Shown: positions 11,311-22,587 of the stretch, in pieces | Layout of the letters: each line of letters begins with the position of its first letter | Position numbering within the stretch: the stretch's first letter is position 1 | Source: Muraenolepis orangiensis | Lineage: Eukaryota > Chordata > Actinopteri > Gadiformes > Muraenolepididae | Assembly: GCA_027704905.1 (NCBI GenBank) | Contig: CM051016.1 | Coordinates: 14,240,136-14,304,135, forward strand | Direction: 5' to 3' | Length of the DNA: 64,000 bases | Position numbers and translations under genes: made by a program | The notes under the pieces: generated by a model | Databases searched by the model: none | The model's input: the letters and a program-made list of their open reading frames with translations, nothing else | What the model was told of the DNA's origin: nothing

Positions 11311-11311
<1 letters not shown>
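11292..11311. repeat. inverted copy of the left flank of Tc1 copy 1
   Basis: These 20 bases (ATGTGGATATAAATAGAGCC) are the exact reverse complement of 5597-5616. A partial copy lies at about 11262-11277. Both lie outside the TA-flanked ends of the Tc1 element. Confidence 0.85.
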
Positions 11312-11313
<2 letters not shown>

Positions 11314-11393
<80 letters not shown>

Positions 11394-11447
11394 ACCAATT
11401 GTGCCGTTGAGACGGTTGAGATTTGGAAAAAGGCCTGGCACGGGGAC

Positions 11448-11537
<90 letters not shown>
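11314..11537. repeat. two (TG)n microsatellites upstream of syne3
   Basis: TG runs at about 11314-11391 and 11450-11537 are separated by a 58-base unique spacer. They sit just upstream of the syne3 promoter region. Confidence 0.95.
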
Positions 11538-11538
<1 letters not shown>

Positions 11539-11539
11539 C

Positions 11540-11739
11540 CGGCAGGTGGAGCAGCTGGAGGTGAACGCCTACTCTACTCACCTGCTCCTCACCTGTGCTT
11601 TCCGACCAGACCGCAGACGCAAACCACCAGCAGCAGCAGCTGTGCGCTGCGGCGCGCGCCCTCTCCGTTTGAATGGGTGACGTCACCACACGCCACGCCC
11701 CCCCCTCACACAGAGCCGCTCACAGCGGATTTGCAGTGA
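11540..11739 (+). promoter_or_regulatory. probable syne3 promoter with CRE site
   Basis: A CpG-rich stretch in an AT-rich surrounding contains a perfect palindromic CRE, TGACGTCA, at 11678-11685 and a half-site repeat TGACGTGACGTGAG near 11737-11750. No TATA box is clear. It precedes the first non-coding exon of syne3. The start point cannot be fixed from sequence. Confidence 0.55.
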
Positions 11740-11915
11740 CGTGACGTGAGCGGCTCGTCGAAGCCGCTCCGGCAGCCTATGAGGCTTGAGGACTACTCGT
11801 GTACGGACCCGGTGCCAGTGAGCTCACTTCCTGTGTTATGCTGCGTGCGAGAACTTCGCTGTAGGTTCTAGTCAAGTAGGAGCCGTCGTACTACACGGAC
11901 CACCGTGACGTTTTG
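11740..11915 (+). other. syne3: syne3 non-coding exon 1 (5' UTR), approximate start
   Basis: CpG-rich sequence ends in the strong donor GTGAGT at 11916-11921. There is no ATG frame that joins syne3 coding sequence, so it is read as a 5' UTR exon spliced to exon 2 at 20692. The left limit is a guess. Confidence 0.5.
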
Positions 11916-12323
11916 GTGAGTACACACACACCCGGCGGCCGTGTGCGTGCGTGCGTGAACGTGTGTGTGTGTGTGTGTGAACGTGTGGGTGTGTGTGAAC
12001 GTGTGTGTGTGCGGCGTCTCGGTTCAAGGTTGAGGCTCAACTTCCTGACGCTGTTTGTTTGTTTGTTTACCGTCGTCGTATTAACATAGCGATGCAATAG
12101 TGATTTATATATTCTATAAGCACTCGGCGAAATGAATCAGTGTGAGTGTGTGTGAGTGTGTGTGTGTGTGTGAGAGCGCTGCTGAGGATTTACATGAAGT
12201 CGTTTTGTTATATTGTACTCTTTATGCAAAGGCATAAGGATAAGGATAGTCAACAAGCAATGTGTGGTTGTGGTGGTCGTGGGTTCGAACCCCGACGGTG
12301 TCATGTGTCACTGGAGGAGAGCT

Positions 12324-12383
12324 CTGTCTGTCAGATGGAGGGAGGGGGGCGGCCCCTCCCCCCGCCCCCCATCTGACAGACAG
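12324..12383. other. 60-base foldback with perfect 15-bp outer stem
   Basis: CTGTCTGTCAGATGG at 12324-12338 is the reverse complement of 12369-12383. Between them, a G-rich half faces a C-rich half, so most of the 60 bases can pair. Just upstream, GGGTTCGAACCCC near 12281 resembles a tRNA B box, so this may be part of a repeat. Confidence 0.75.
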
Positions 12384-13916
12384 CAGTTGTTAGAGACGAC
12401 CCTAAACAAAAGTTGTACCCATCGTGTTCAATTTAAATTTAAATATAGAAAGTAGTGTATGCTTGATACCATGTGTAATGTGATCAAGTATACACTTTCT
12501 ATATTTTAATATATATATATATTATATTATGTATTATATATATTAAAACATTTGTAATGTGATCAAGTACTGTTCGGATGTTGAAGGACATCTGTTTTTA
12601 ATTGTTGAGCAAAACAACTCTTTGCAGGCTGGGGAAAGTGAATCACTCAGGAAGTTGCAGTGGTTGGTTCATAGTTTCCCTCTCCTAAAAGGAACCGTCT
12701 AGTGGCTGCTGCTGCTGGCCTTTGGCGCTCCTCCCCTCCACATCTCATTGGGCTTCTGTTGCTGTTCTTCTAAGATTTACAGGCTGAGGGAGACATTTTA
12801 ACAACCACACGGTACCAAACCTTTTTTTAAATGCTTGCATATTTCTCTGTGTGTGGGTTCCCACACACTTCGCTCTCTGAAGAGAACTCAAACGTGTGTC
12901 CCTCCCATTCCAGCTTGCCCGTACTGAATGGCGGTGTGTTTATGAATGTGTGAAAGCATTGTCTTTGCCAAATGATGGCTCCACCCATGCCACCCTCATG
13001 GCCCTAGACGACCCCACCGCCTGCCTCCAGAAGGATCTTTGCTCATGCTAGACTCAAGGGCTTATATTCTAGTCATTATTTTAAAAGAGCAGTAAGCCAC
13101 TAAGTAACGGACATAATGCGGTCTAACAATAACCTGTAAGAGTTATTTTTAATGAATGACAATAACTAAATAGTACACGGAATTAAGGGGACCGAAACAC
13201 AAACAACTCTACTGAGTTGATGTGTATGATGAAAGTAACATATAATATCTGCATGTGTAACGGAGCTGAAAGCAGCAACACTTTCATATTGCTAGCCGAC
13301 GTTATGAATAACATGTTAAGCCATAAAGTAGGCCTATTTAATAAGAGGTAACCATGTTCGTCAATTCACAAACATGGCTACCAAATAGGCCCAGGTGGAC
13401 TGTTAAAGAAAGAACTCCTTCTGGAAAGTTATTTTCAAAAGGAGTCAAAGTCCCACTTCTCAATGACACTTTGTTCACTTTTCACAACTGTACCTTGCTT
13501 TTGGCCATCAGAAAACCACTGATGCATAGCTTTGCAGACGTGCAAAGTGTCTTTTTCTTATTTTGTGAAATTTTTCAGAAAATGTTTCAAACCTGAGTTT
13601 TGGTGTTCAAAGCATAGACTTTAATATATTTCCTTCTATAGTTGAGCACTGTCTGTTCAGTAAGTCCAGCAGTTGGTTGCATTAAATCACCATCTAATGG
13701 CAAGCTTACCTTTCCAGAAAGGCATGCTTTTGGTGATACACATCTGTATCTTATTTCACCTAGAGAAGGCTGTCTGGGTTCTATGAGCACTGGTCCAGTG
13801 CCGAAACACCAACCCAGTAGTGATGGGCGCAAGTTACCCGATTGGGTTCAACTGGTTGAGGCGTAGCGTCGTCATAAATAGTGTGACTTTGAATGCAAAT
13901 GTCCATCTCCAAGTGT

Positions 13917-13951
<35 letters not shown>
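13917..13951. repeat. (GATA)n microsatellite, target of Tc1 copy 2
   Basis: About eight GATA units are broken by the Tc1 element; TAGATAGG continues directly after it at 15519. Confidence 0.9.
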
Positions 13952-15518
13952 CAGTTGCAAGAAAAAATATGTGAACCTTTTGGAATTACCTGGATTTCTG
14001 CATAAATTGGTCATAAAATGTGTTCTGACCTTCATCTAAGTCACCGCAATAGACAAACACAGTCTGCTTAAACTAATACCACACAAACAATATGTTTTTA
14101 TTGAACACACCATGTAAACATTCACAGTGCAGGGTGGGAAAAGTATGTGAACCCTTGGATTTAATAACTGGTTGACGCTCCTTTGGCAGCAATAACCTCA
14201 ACCAAACGTTTCCTGTAGTTGCAGATCAGACCTGCACAACGGTCAGGAGGAATTTTGGAACATTCCTCTTTACAAAACTGTCTTGGGATGTCTGGTGTGA
14301 ATCGCTCTCTTGAGGTCATGCCATAGCATCTTAATCGGGTTGAGGTCAGGACTCTGACTGGGCCACTCCAGAAGGCGTATTTTCTTCTGTTGAAGCCATG
14401 CTGTTGTTGATTTACTTCTGTGCTTTGGGTCATTGTCCTGTTGCATCACCCATCTTCTGTTGAGCGTCAATTGGTGGACAGATGGCCTTAAATTATCCTG
14501 CAAAATGTATTGGTAAACTTGGGAATTCATTTTTCCGTCGATGATAGCAATCTGTCCAGGCCCTGAGGCAGCAAAGCAGCCCCAAACCATGATGCCCCCT
14601 CCACCATACTTCACAGTTGGGATGAGGTTTTGATGTTGGTGTGCTGTGCCTTTTTTTTCTCCACACATAGTGTTGTATGTTCCTTCCAAACAACATCTGT
14701 CCACAGAATATTTTGCCAGTAGTGCTGTGGAAAATCCAGGTGCTTTTTTGCAAACTTCAAACGTGAAGCAATATTTTTTTTTGGTACAGCAGTGGCTTCC
14801 TCCGTGGTGTCCTCCCATGAACTCCATTCTTGTTCAGTGTTCTACGTATTGTAGATTCGTCAACAGAGATGTTAGCATGTGTCAGAGATTTGAAGTCTTT
14901 AGCTGACACTCTAGGATTCTTCTTCACCTCATTGAGCATTCTGCGCTGTGCTCTTGCAGTTATATTTACAGGACGGCCACTCCCAGGGAGAGTAGCAACA
15001 GTGCTGAACTTTCTCCATTTATAGACAATTTGTCTTACCGTGGACTGATGAACATCAAGGCTTTTAGAGATACTTTTGTAACCCTTTCCAGCTTTATGCA
15101 TGTCAACAATTCTTAATCTTAGGTCTTCTGAGAGCTCTTTTGTGCGAGGCATGGTTCACATCAGGCAATGCTTCTTGAGAATAGCAAACTCAAAACTGGT
15201 GTGTTTTTTATAGGGCAGGGCAGCTTTAACCAACACCTCAAATCTCGTCTCATTGATTGGACTCCAGGTTGGCTGACTCCTGACTCCAATTAGCTCTTGG
15301 AGAAGTCATTAGCATAGGGGTTCACATACTTTTTCCACCCTGCACTGTGAATGTTCAATAAAAACATGAAAACATATAATTGTTTGTGTGGTATTAGTTT
15401 AAGCAGACTGTGTTTGTCTATTGTTGTGACTTAGATGAAGATCAGAAGACCTTTTATGACCAATTTATGCAGAAATTCAGGTAATTCCAAAGGGTTCACA
15501 TACTTTTTCTTGCAACTG
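13952..15518 (-). mobile_element. Tc1/mariner element, copy 2, complete ends
   Basis: The 1567-bp element runs from CAGTTGCAAGAAAA to its inverse TTTCTTGCAACTG and is flanked by TA on both sides. Inner direct repeats of the end motif lie near 14131-14155 and 15321-15345, the IR/DR form with ends of about 200 bp. The transposase gene is on the minus strand. Unlike copy 1 it is not broken by later insertions. Confidence 0.93.
14161..15152 (-). pseudogene. Tc1 transposase, copy 2, frameshifted with altered catalytic residue
   Basis: From ATG at 15152 the frame reads MPRTKELSEDLRLRIVDMHK, a paired-type helix-turn-helix (KSISKSLDVHQSTVRQIVYKW) and the GRP-type linker. It shifts frame near 14760-14830. 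The catalytic part has GGGGIMVWGCFAASG and QQDNDPKHRS, but the third acidic residue is lysine: SPDLNPIKMLW, codon AAG at 14330-14332, where copy 1 has GAG. A 17-base deletion after RHPK shifts frame again. The C-terminus ends AAKGASTSY with TAA at 14161-14163. Full Tc1 transposases have about 340 residues. Confidence 0.9.
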
Positions 15519-15705
15519 TATAGATAGGTCGATCATGCCTATCAAAACTATGAGCGTTGTTTCCAAATCCGTTCTGTGGGAGATGACTTCATTACACACT
15601 CAATGGTTACTAGCCTACTGTTTATATTAAAAAGACTTGTTGATTCTGTGTTGGATCAATGCCTTGGACCTCCCAGCACACCATCTCAAACGCCTTCTAC
15701 TGTAC

Positions 15706-16350
15706 TTAGTCCATGGGCCAAAGTCCAACATTTCACTTATCGCTACCACTCAAGGTGGAGAATTCTAATCACATTTTTAGAAAAGGTCCATAGATTATAT
15801 TTTGGTATGATAACCTTTTGTAAGTGGTAGCTTTGTCACAGTTATCAGCACATGAAGTTAACCATCTCCTACAATAAATTGGCTTCTAGACACTGATGCA
15901 CATCCTAATTTAGTCTAATTTTCAGGACCTTTCCTCATGTTTTATGATGACTTTACGATGACGTTTGGTATCATTTAAAAATGTTCATCTAAGCTCAGTT
16001 GTGAGTCTGTCTGATGATTAAAGAGTTCACTTCAAAGTGTCCACAACATACATTTTTCCACAATTTTCGTCTAAACTATAGTTTTTATTTGAGCATGTTT
16101 GAACATCAATTACACAAATAACGGCAACTAATATACTAACAGGGTTGATGATGATTCAGGAAATGTATAATCTTCCCATGTTATCCCATCATGAGGGGTG
16201 ATTTGGGCCGGGCCTGAATTGCCAGAAATTAGTACCACTCAAGGGGGAAACTTCTAGTTTGGTATTTTGAAAAAAGTCTGTTTAGATGATATTTCAACTT
16301 AATTAACCTGTACAAGTGGTATATAAGTCACAGTTAACCCACAATGACAC
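15706..16350. repeat. left long inverted repeat, with internal subrepeats
   Basis: Two related subunits begin TACCACTCAAGG at 15744 and 16233, each continuing to a form of AAGTGGTA...GTCACAGTTA, a period of about 489 bp. Confidence 0.7.
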
Positions 16351-18183
16351 CAACCGTTGATCCGAACAATGAGACAATCTTGTCAAAGAATCAAGAATTA
16401 TAGCTTTCATTCACTTATTTAACCAATGAACATTATCATTGCCACCATCACACATATAATATCATACAGTATTCATATTCTGTTTTATTCATCATCCTCA
16501 TCATCATCATCATAGTCATCCAGGGTCACGGCAACTTCTACATCCTCCACCTCATCCCTCTGATTGTAGGTTTTGGGGATTGAGGTTTGTATCTTGCATA
16601 TTTCTGTGCACTTTAATTAGTTGACAAGGCAGGAGCAATGTGAACGCTTGCAGGTTGTCCACACTTGCAGGCACTAAGTTCCAAGGTACATCCTGCAGAA
16701 ATCTTTTTCTATATTTGTGTATAATTCTTCAGATACATCACAGGATGTTCTGAGTGATTTGAAGGACTCTGTCCTGTTTCCTTTGACAAGATTAAGAGCA
16801 CTGAGTTTTCATCTTCCTGCTTCCTCTACAACTACAACAGCATCACATAGGTAGTCTCCACGGAGCTCAGCAAGGCTGCTGATGTTGTAAATGTTGTCTA
16901 ATTCTGAGTCCCACATTTCTGATACAGGGGGCAGTTCTTATTACAGTATCCGAGGCAAACGATCATCACATCTGTACCCTCACCCACAATAACTGGGGTT
17001 TAATAGCCATTCTGGCTGGCATGATTTGCAAGTAGGAGCATACCATCCACCTCCTCATGGGAAGATTTCTGCTCTTCAACAACATTCCAATATTTTTATT
17101 TGAGACAATATGTCTCTCCACAGGTTGCAAATAGCTGCTTGTCCTGAACCGTCCTTTACCTAGTTCTCTGGCAGCTTCCGCTGGTCCACGATGAATGTTA
17201 TCCAGACAGTTTTGCTGTCTGGATAAAGTAACCACTTTCTGTCACTGCACAACATTGTGTCCTGGAGCAATGTTCTTCCATTGAGTGCTACTTGCTGAAC
17301 ACACCACAACTGCATCTCTGATGTAGTACACACCAAACACCATCTCTATTCGCTTACTCTTTCCTCCATCATGAATGGAGGTTCATACTAGGTTCAGCAC
17401 AGACCCAGCTATCTCTCAAAGTCTTGCCATCACAAAAATGAAAAAAAAAAAGATCTGCTTTCAAGACAAGCTCCTTGTTTTGTGTTTGGTTTCTTCTATC
17501 TCTTTTTGCGATGCTTGAGAATGTCTTCAGATTGTTGTTTCATTTTTGAACTTGGTGGCTGGTGCCTCTCCAAATGTTCACTTCTAAACTTTTCATTTTA
17601 CTTCATGAATCATGATCAAGGGTTACCTCAAATCTCGCCTGTTTCTTCACACATGTAGTTGACTGCTTGCAGAGTTACTTTCAAGTGAATAAGATCTTCC
17701 TCATGGTCTTTTAACAAAGGCTTTAACCTTCCCATGCTAGTCTCAATAAAGCCTCATAGAGCAGCTTGTGGAGTCTTACTGCTAGATTAGATGAATGTAC
17801 ATGTATTCTAAGGATCATGTCCAGCTCAACAACAATTGTGTTGAGCTGCAGAGACTTCATGATGCTTATTGACTGGTGAAGTACCTCATGTACTGCTGAT
17901 TACTGTGCAGCAGGAGCATTGATTGTAGGCAGATCAGCCTTCATTATCTTGTACTCTTGTATTGCTGTGGGCGAGGATGTTGAACCCAGTCCAGCTACAA
18001 ACATCTTTGTTGGTAAGACGAGCCGTCATCCACACAACATTGCATCTTGGAGAAAAGTGGTGTGATCAGTATTAACCGACTGTCCAACTGGAGGATTGGC
18101 CGGCTGTCCTGTAAATGGGAAGTACCATCTCTACTGCTCCAATGCGTCTCTTCTTGGTTTTTGGGATGCAAGGCAAAGCTCTG

Positions 18184-19276
18184 GGGTGCGTTTCCCGATA
18201 ACGTTGTCTCTTAGCGTGTTACGAAGACTTGAAAGGTATACCTTACTAAAGTTGTTTACTGTTCTACGTGTGTTCCCCGAACTATTCCTTAGGAGCTTGC
18301 TTAAGGTATACCTTCTTATGTCCGACGTTAGTAGAAATGGTGCTGAATGTGTTGAAATCGATGGTTCGAGAATCGACTATTCACTCCATGTAGCGACTGC
18401 TTCACCGCGTTATGAGAGGATGTGGTGTTCTTTATCAATAAAACACTGCAGGAATACAAAACAATATTGCATTTATCATGACTGAGAACATATTCATAGA
18501 ATTTAAAACTTACAAACTCAATTATCAAACCGTAAATATAATGATTGCCTAAAGGTGGCACGAGCCCGCCACCTCAGATTGTGATTTCAAGCCTCTTCCC
18601 GCTACACCACCTCAGCACATTACGCCACCTACCAGTACACCTTATTTGGCAAGAAAAGGTTGATTTAAATCTTTTTTATATCATTGTCATGGTGCCTTAA
18701 ATAACTTTGCAATTAGGGTTGATTAACCAGCAGCCCCATCACATAACTGGTGTAGTTCACAATTCTCTGTGATTGGCTGACAATTTCAATAAAAGCGCAC
18801 CAACAAGAAATTAACATTAGATATGTCAGGGCAAAAACAGCGCAAAAAGCGGTCCGCCAGCTTCACCAATGTGGAGATGGAGGTCATGCTGGAAGAGGTG
18901 GCGCTGAATCGTGAAGCACTGTTTTCGAGTTTTAGGAGTTTAAGAGGCGATTTCATGTTCAATAAAGTGCAAAATGTATCCACCGTAATGTACAATTTCT
19001 GCATGAAAACATTCCCATTAATGTGGTATTTTTGTTGTATATTATTACCGTTATGAACTACAACTGTAGAATTATAAGTGTACATATTGATTCACAGATT
19101 GAAATGAAACTAGGTCAACAGCTGATCGTCAAAAGTTATTTTACGAAAGTGTCACTTACGGAAGGTATACTTAGCTAAGAACGTTTCGGGAAACACGGCG
19201 AAACGTTAATGTACAGCTTAAGGTAGAACTTCCGAACGACGTATAGCGTTAAGAAGGCTTCGGGAAACGCAGACCC
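18184..19276. mobile_element. Harbinger-like element inserted in the long-inverted-repeat element
   Basis: The 1093-bp insert has ends GGGTGCGTTTCCCG and, inverted, GGGTCTGCGTTTCCCG, flanked by CTG at 18181-18183 and 19277-19279. Subterminal motifs with AAGGTATAC and CGTTTCGGGAAAC repeat inside both ends. It carries a Myb/SANT-like frame, typical of the accessory gene of Harbinger elements, but no DDE transposase, so it is non-autonomous. The 3-bp duplication fits the PIF/Harbinger group, although CTG is not the usual TWA target. Confidence 0.7.
18823..19056 (+). pseudogene. Myb/SANT-like protein fragment of the Harbinger-like element
   Basis: The frame begins MSGQKQRKKRSASFTNVEME and continues VMLEEVALNREALFSSF, the first helices of the Myb/SANT-like DNA-binding domain seen in Harbinger accessory proteins and NAIF1-type host proteins. 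After about 45 residues the reading changes to low-similarity sequence, so it is truncated. A lone 77-codon frame. Confidence 0.6.
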
Positions 19277-20627
19277 CTGGTCTCCGCAGGATGATCAACA
19301 ATGGGCTTTGCTTGCACATCAATTCCATTCACGTGCATGTGGTGGCCATGCTTGAGTAATATCTTGGTTCCGAATATTATCTCTGATCTTCAGTGCCGCT
19401 TGTGATATGATGTCTTTGTCACTGCTTGATTTGTACTCCTTCAGTTCATCTTTGAGCTTGTGACTAACTTTAATGAGCTCATCCATTGTCAAATGGTCTG
19501 GGTATACCAACAGTTATCCTGTGTCATTTGGTATGATGTGTAGATATTTGGCAAACTCAGATTCAACCTTGTGCCATAGGTGTTTCTTTGTAGAAGGTGT
19601 CACCTGTATTCAACTATTTATGTTACCAGTATAGTGGTCAGGTCTGTGAATGTTACCACTGTAGGATGTCCTGTCAGTCCTGTCATTAACCTTTTTTACT
19701 TTTAGATGAAAACTGTAAAACAATGAATGTTGCTGACACTTTTAAGATCTATATTTATCACAGACTAACAACTGGGCTTAAAGATAACTGTGACTAAGAT
19801 ACCACTTTTTTAGGTTTAACAAGTTGAAATATCATCTAAACAACAAACTAGCATTTGCCACCTTGGTTGGTACCAATTTGTGACAATTTAGGCCAGGGCC
19901 CATGTTCTAATGTAAGGCCCATAATCACCCCTCATGGTGGGATAATATGGGAAGATTATACATTACCTGAATCATTAAAACCCTGTGAGTGATTTCAGTT
20001 CTTGTTATTTGTGTCATTGATGTTCCTTCATGTCACAATGCTCAAATAAAGACTATAGTTTAGGCCAAAATTGCTGGAAAATCAAAAAGTGTTGACACTT
20101 TGTAGAGCCTCTGTGACTATATTTATCAGACGGACTCACGACTTGGATGACCGCTATGAATATATCCCTTTCAAATGATACCAAACTAGTCATCTAGAGT
20201 CAATGTATTGTAGGGGGTGGTTAACCTCATTTGCTGATATCTGTCTGTGACAAAGCTACCAGGTTATCATACCAAAATATCATATATGTACCTGTGTGTG
20301 TGTGTATCTGGTGTGGCCCATGGACTTAATGGCCAAAGTGGGAAAAGCATGGTGCTCAGCACCGTGTTGGTGTCGGGTTACAGTTCTATGTTCTGTGTAA
20401 CTATTGTATCGCTACTTCCTTAACTAGTGTTGCATCCCACTGCACCTCTTTTGTGTAAATATACACATTAGTAATTTACTAAACCACTGTTTATAGGGCC
20501 AATGTAATGTTTATATATACAAGTATATATACTTTATTTTTTAATGGCAATTTTGTTACCTGTTTATATTTTTTTACATATTTTATATTTTTCAATTGTT
20601 GCTAGATTTTGTATTGATTTTGTGTTG

Positions 20628-20665
20628 TACTTGCACAATGACAATAAAGGCATTCTGATTCTCTC
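20628..20665 (+). repeat. tail of a dispersed teleost repeat abutting exon 2
   Basis: ACTTGCACAATGACAATAAA and GGCATTCTGATTCT match, from memory, a very common fish repeat end with an embedded AATAAA. It stops about 26 bases before the exon 2 acceptor. Confidence 0.5.
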
Positions 20666-20700
20666 TAACTTATTGTTGTCCATCTGGTCAGGCAGCCCAG

Positions 20701-20844
20701 ATGACCCAACAAGAGCAGCAGGAGTTCAGGGGGAGGCTGGAGGGCGCCCTGTCCTGGATGAGGGCCGCTCAGGACCGTCTCCACGCTAACGACAACACCC
20801 AGGGCCCCCGAGATGCGCTGGAGGCAAGGCTCAGGGAGACAGAG
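20701..20844 (+). CDS. syne3: syne3 exon 2, start codon and first helix (residues 1-48)
   Basis: The ATG is chosen because the predicted start MTQQEQQEF matches the start of mammalian nesprin-3, and the acceptor TGGTCAG lies just upstream (exon probably starts at 20692). It encodes SWMRAAQDRLHANDNTQGPR and ALEARLRETE, the first helix of the N-terminal spectrin repeat that binds plectin in the mammalian alpha isoform. The sequence around the ATG is a weak initiation context (C at -3). The exon ends in phase 0, and its donor GTACACAC runs straight into a CA repeat. Confidence 0.93.
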
Positions 20845-20971
<127 letters not shown>

Positions 20972-22107
20972 GGCCCTCTACAACAATCTCACACTAGGGT
21001 TGGGCCATATGTTTACATTCTCCAACTTGCCACTCCGGTGTGGACTAAATAGCCAAACTGGGTCCATCTCTTGAGTGAACTCTGGTTCAGGTGTGACCCT
21101 GATCCAACCCAACTATAGGAAGCAAACCGATTTAAAAACAAAAAAAACAATTCATTGCCTGTATTGAATGTCTAGAATTGCTGCAAACTGGAAATAATAA
21201 ATGAGGTGAATATTCCCTAGATTTAAAGTCTCAGTGAGAAATGGTGCAGTCACAGGGTCTGGGCGTTCACACTGTTCTCAGTCTGCTAGGCCTCTTATTT
21301 GACAGCGTCTGAGAAAGATGGGGAAAATATCCAAGACCACACAAAGTGGTTGTTGCTCCATTATTACTGTCCACAACATGGCACCGCTGTGAGTTTCCTT
21401 CAGATTTTCTGTCCAATAGACGAGAACGTTCAACAGCGTGGCAATGTGTTTACATTGTTGTTGTTGTGGTGGTTCCTTCACAAACTCCTGTGTGAACGCC
21501 TAACGGAACCAAATGAAAACTACAACCAAAGAACAATTTGTTCCCTAACCCTGAACTGGAACAAACCTTCTGAATTCAGGTGTGCGTGTTTACTTTATCA
21601 CGCTCCGTAATAAAGTAATCTTCAGAGGGGAACGACTGGGGGAGGGAGGGAGAGGGAGAGAAAGAGATTGTATATTCTATTCTCCATATGAAAAAAGTCC
21701 CATTCCTTCCCGCAGTATACATTTTCTAAAACACTATACTATAAAATATAAATAATGTACACAATAAAAATAACAATAAAGTCACTGATGGATGATATGT
21801 TGGAAGAGGAGGTGAAGAGAGGTTTGGAAGAGGAGGTGAAGAGAGAGAGAGAGAGTTGTAGGAGGTAAAGAGAGAGATAGAGGAGGGTTGGAAGAGAGGG
21901 ATGGGCTAAGGGTAATTTCACTTCAGAACACTTCTGGGGTCATTTGAACACCTACAGGCGGTTATCTGCACTCCAGACAGTTTTTGGGTTGCTTGCTTCA
22001 AGATTTACATCTTCCATGCTGCTGTGAGCAAACCCCTCTCCCCATCCCGGCTGATGATGTCCTTTATAATGGATGTGTCGACCTTGAAGTCCACATAGTA
22101 GTACAGT

Positions 22108-22150
<43 letters not shown>

Positions 22151-22471
22151 TAATAGAAGCCTATATTTTCCATCAAATGCAATGCAGATGCTAACGTGAA
22201 AGACGCAGACATTGTTGTGAAAGTGAATTAGTTTGTAGAGACTGGGTTGGTCATTTAGCTGAGGCGCTGCTCCTGGCCTATAGCCTGCTGTGAGAAGCCC
22301 TGGATGGGAGAGCCACCACTGAAGACAGCTTGGTTGTCATGTAGTCACTGCCGTGCTTTGTGGAAAAACTCCTGTTGGCGTCTGATTTTAATTTCTTCTT
22401 GCAGGTTAATTGTTTTACCAAACCATGGACCATTAATTAGCAGAATACAATGACGAAGATTGCTGATGGAC

Positions 22472-22587
<116 letters not shown>

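Larger units (their letters stand above)
16485..19615 (-). pseudogene. decayed gene of the long-inverted-repeat element, unrecognised family
   Basis: Reading the minus strand across frames gives HLTMDELIKVSHKLKDEL and AWPPHAREWN near 19510-19320. Beyond the inserted element come LQLNTIVVELDMILRI and AVRLHKLLYEALLRLAWEG near 17850-17740, SHEEVDGMLLLANHAS near 17060-17010 and GTDVMIVCLGYCNKNCPLYQ near 16970-16920. A cysteine-rich part CKRSHCSCLVN and an acidic tail DDYDDDDEDDE end in TAA at 16485-16487. Several stops and shifts interrupt it. I recall multi-copy uncharacterised fish and cnidarian proteins with HEEAD and DTDV motifs and a Cys-rich, acidic end, but cannot name the family or its activity. 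Disabled here. Confidence 0.6.
15706..20328 (-). mobile_element. 4.6-kb DNA element with long (about 640 bp) inverted repeats
   Basis: The ends match as inverted repeats starting at T(T/A)AGTCCATGGGCCA (15706-15720 and 20314-20328). Matches continue in blocks such as TTTGGTATGATAACC, TTTGGTATCATTT, CTAAACTATAG and ATGTATAATCTTCCCAT for about 640 bp on each side, with divergence and indels. Between them lies a decayed minus-strand gene, itself entered by a Harbinger-like element. No target duplication is obvious. The gene content does not match a transposase family I can name. Confidence 0.7.
11916..20691 (+). other. syne3: syne3 intron 1
   Basis: This 8.8-kb intron is mostly transposons: Tc1 copy 2 (13952-15518) and the long-inverted-repeat element (15706-20328). 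The interval 11922-12180 is TG-rich, 12324-12383 holds a foldback, and 12450-12560 is AT-rich with near-palindromic ATATA runs. I see nothing nameable in 12560-13915. Confidence 0.75.

Noticed and set aside
11544..11680. Possible coding exon reading VEQLEVNAYSTHL
   Set aside because: No match to syne3, no conserved frame, and it lies in the CpG-rich promoter stretch just after a TG run.
18541..18615. tRNA-like stretch on the minus strand (GTAGCGGGAAGAGG, GGCGGGCTCGTGCC)
   Set aside because: It lacks a proper B box and a closing acceptor stem and lies inside the Harbinger-like element.
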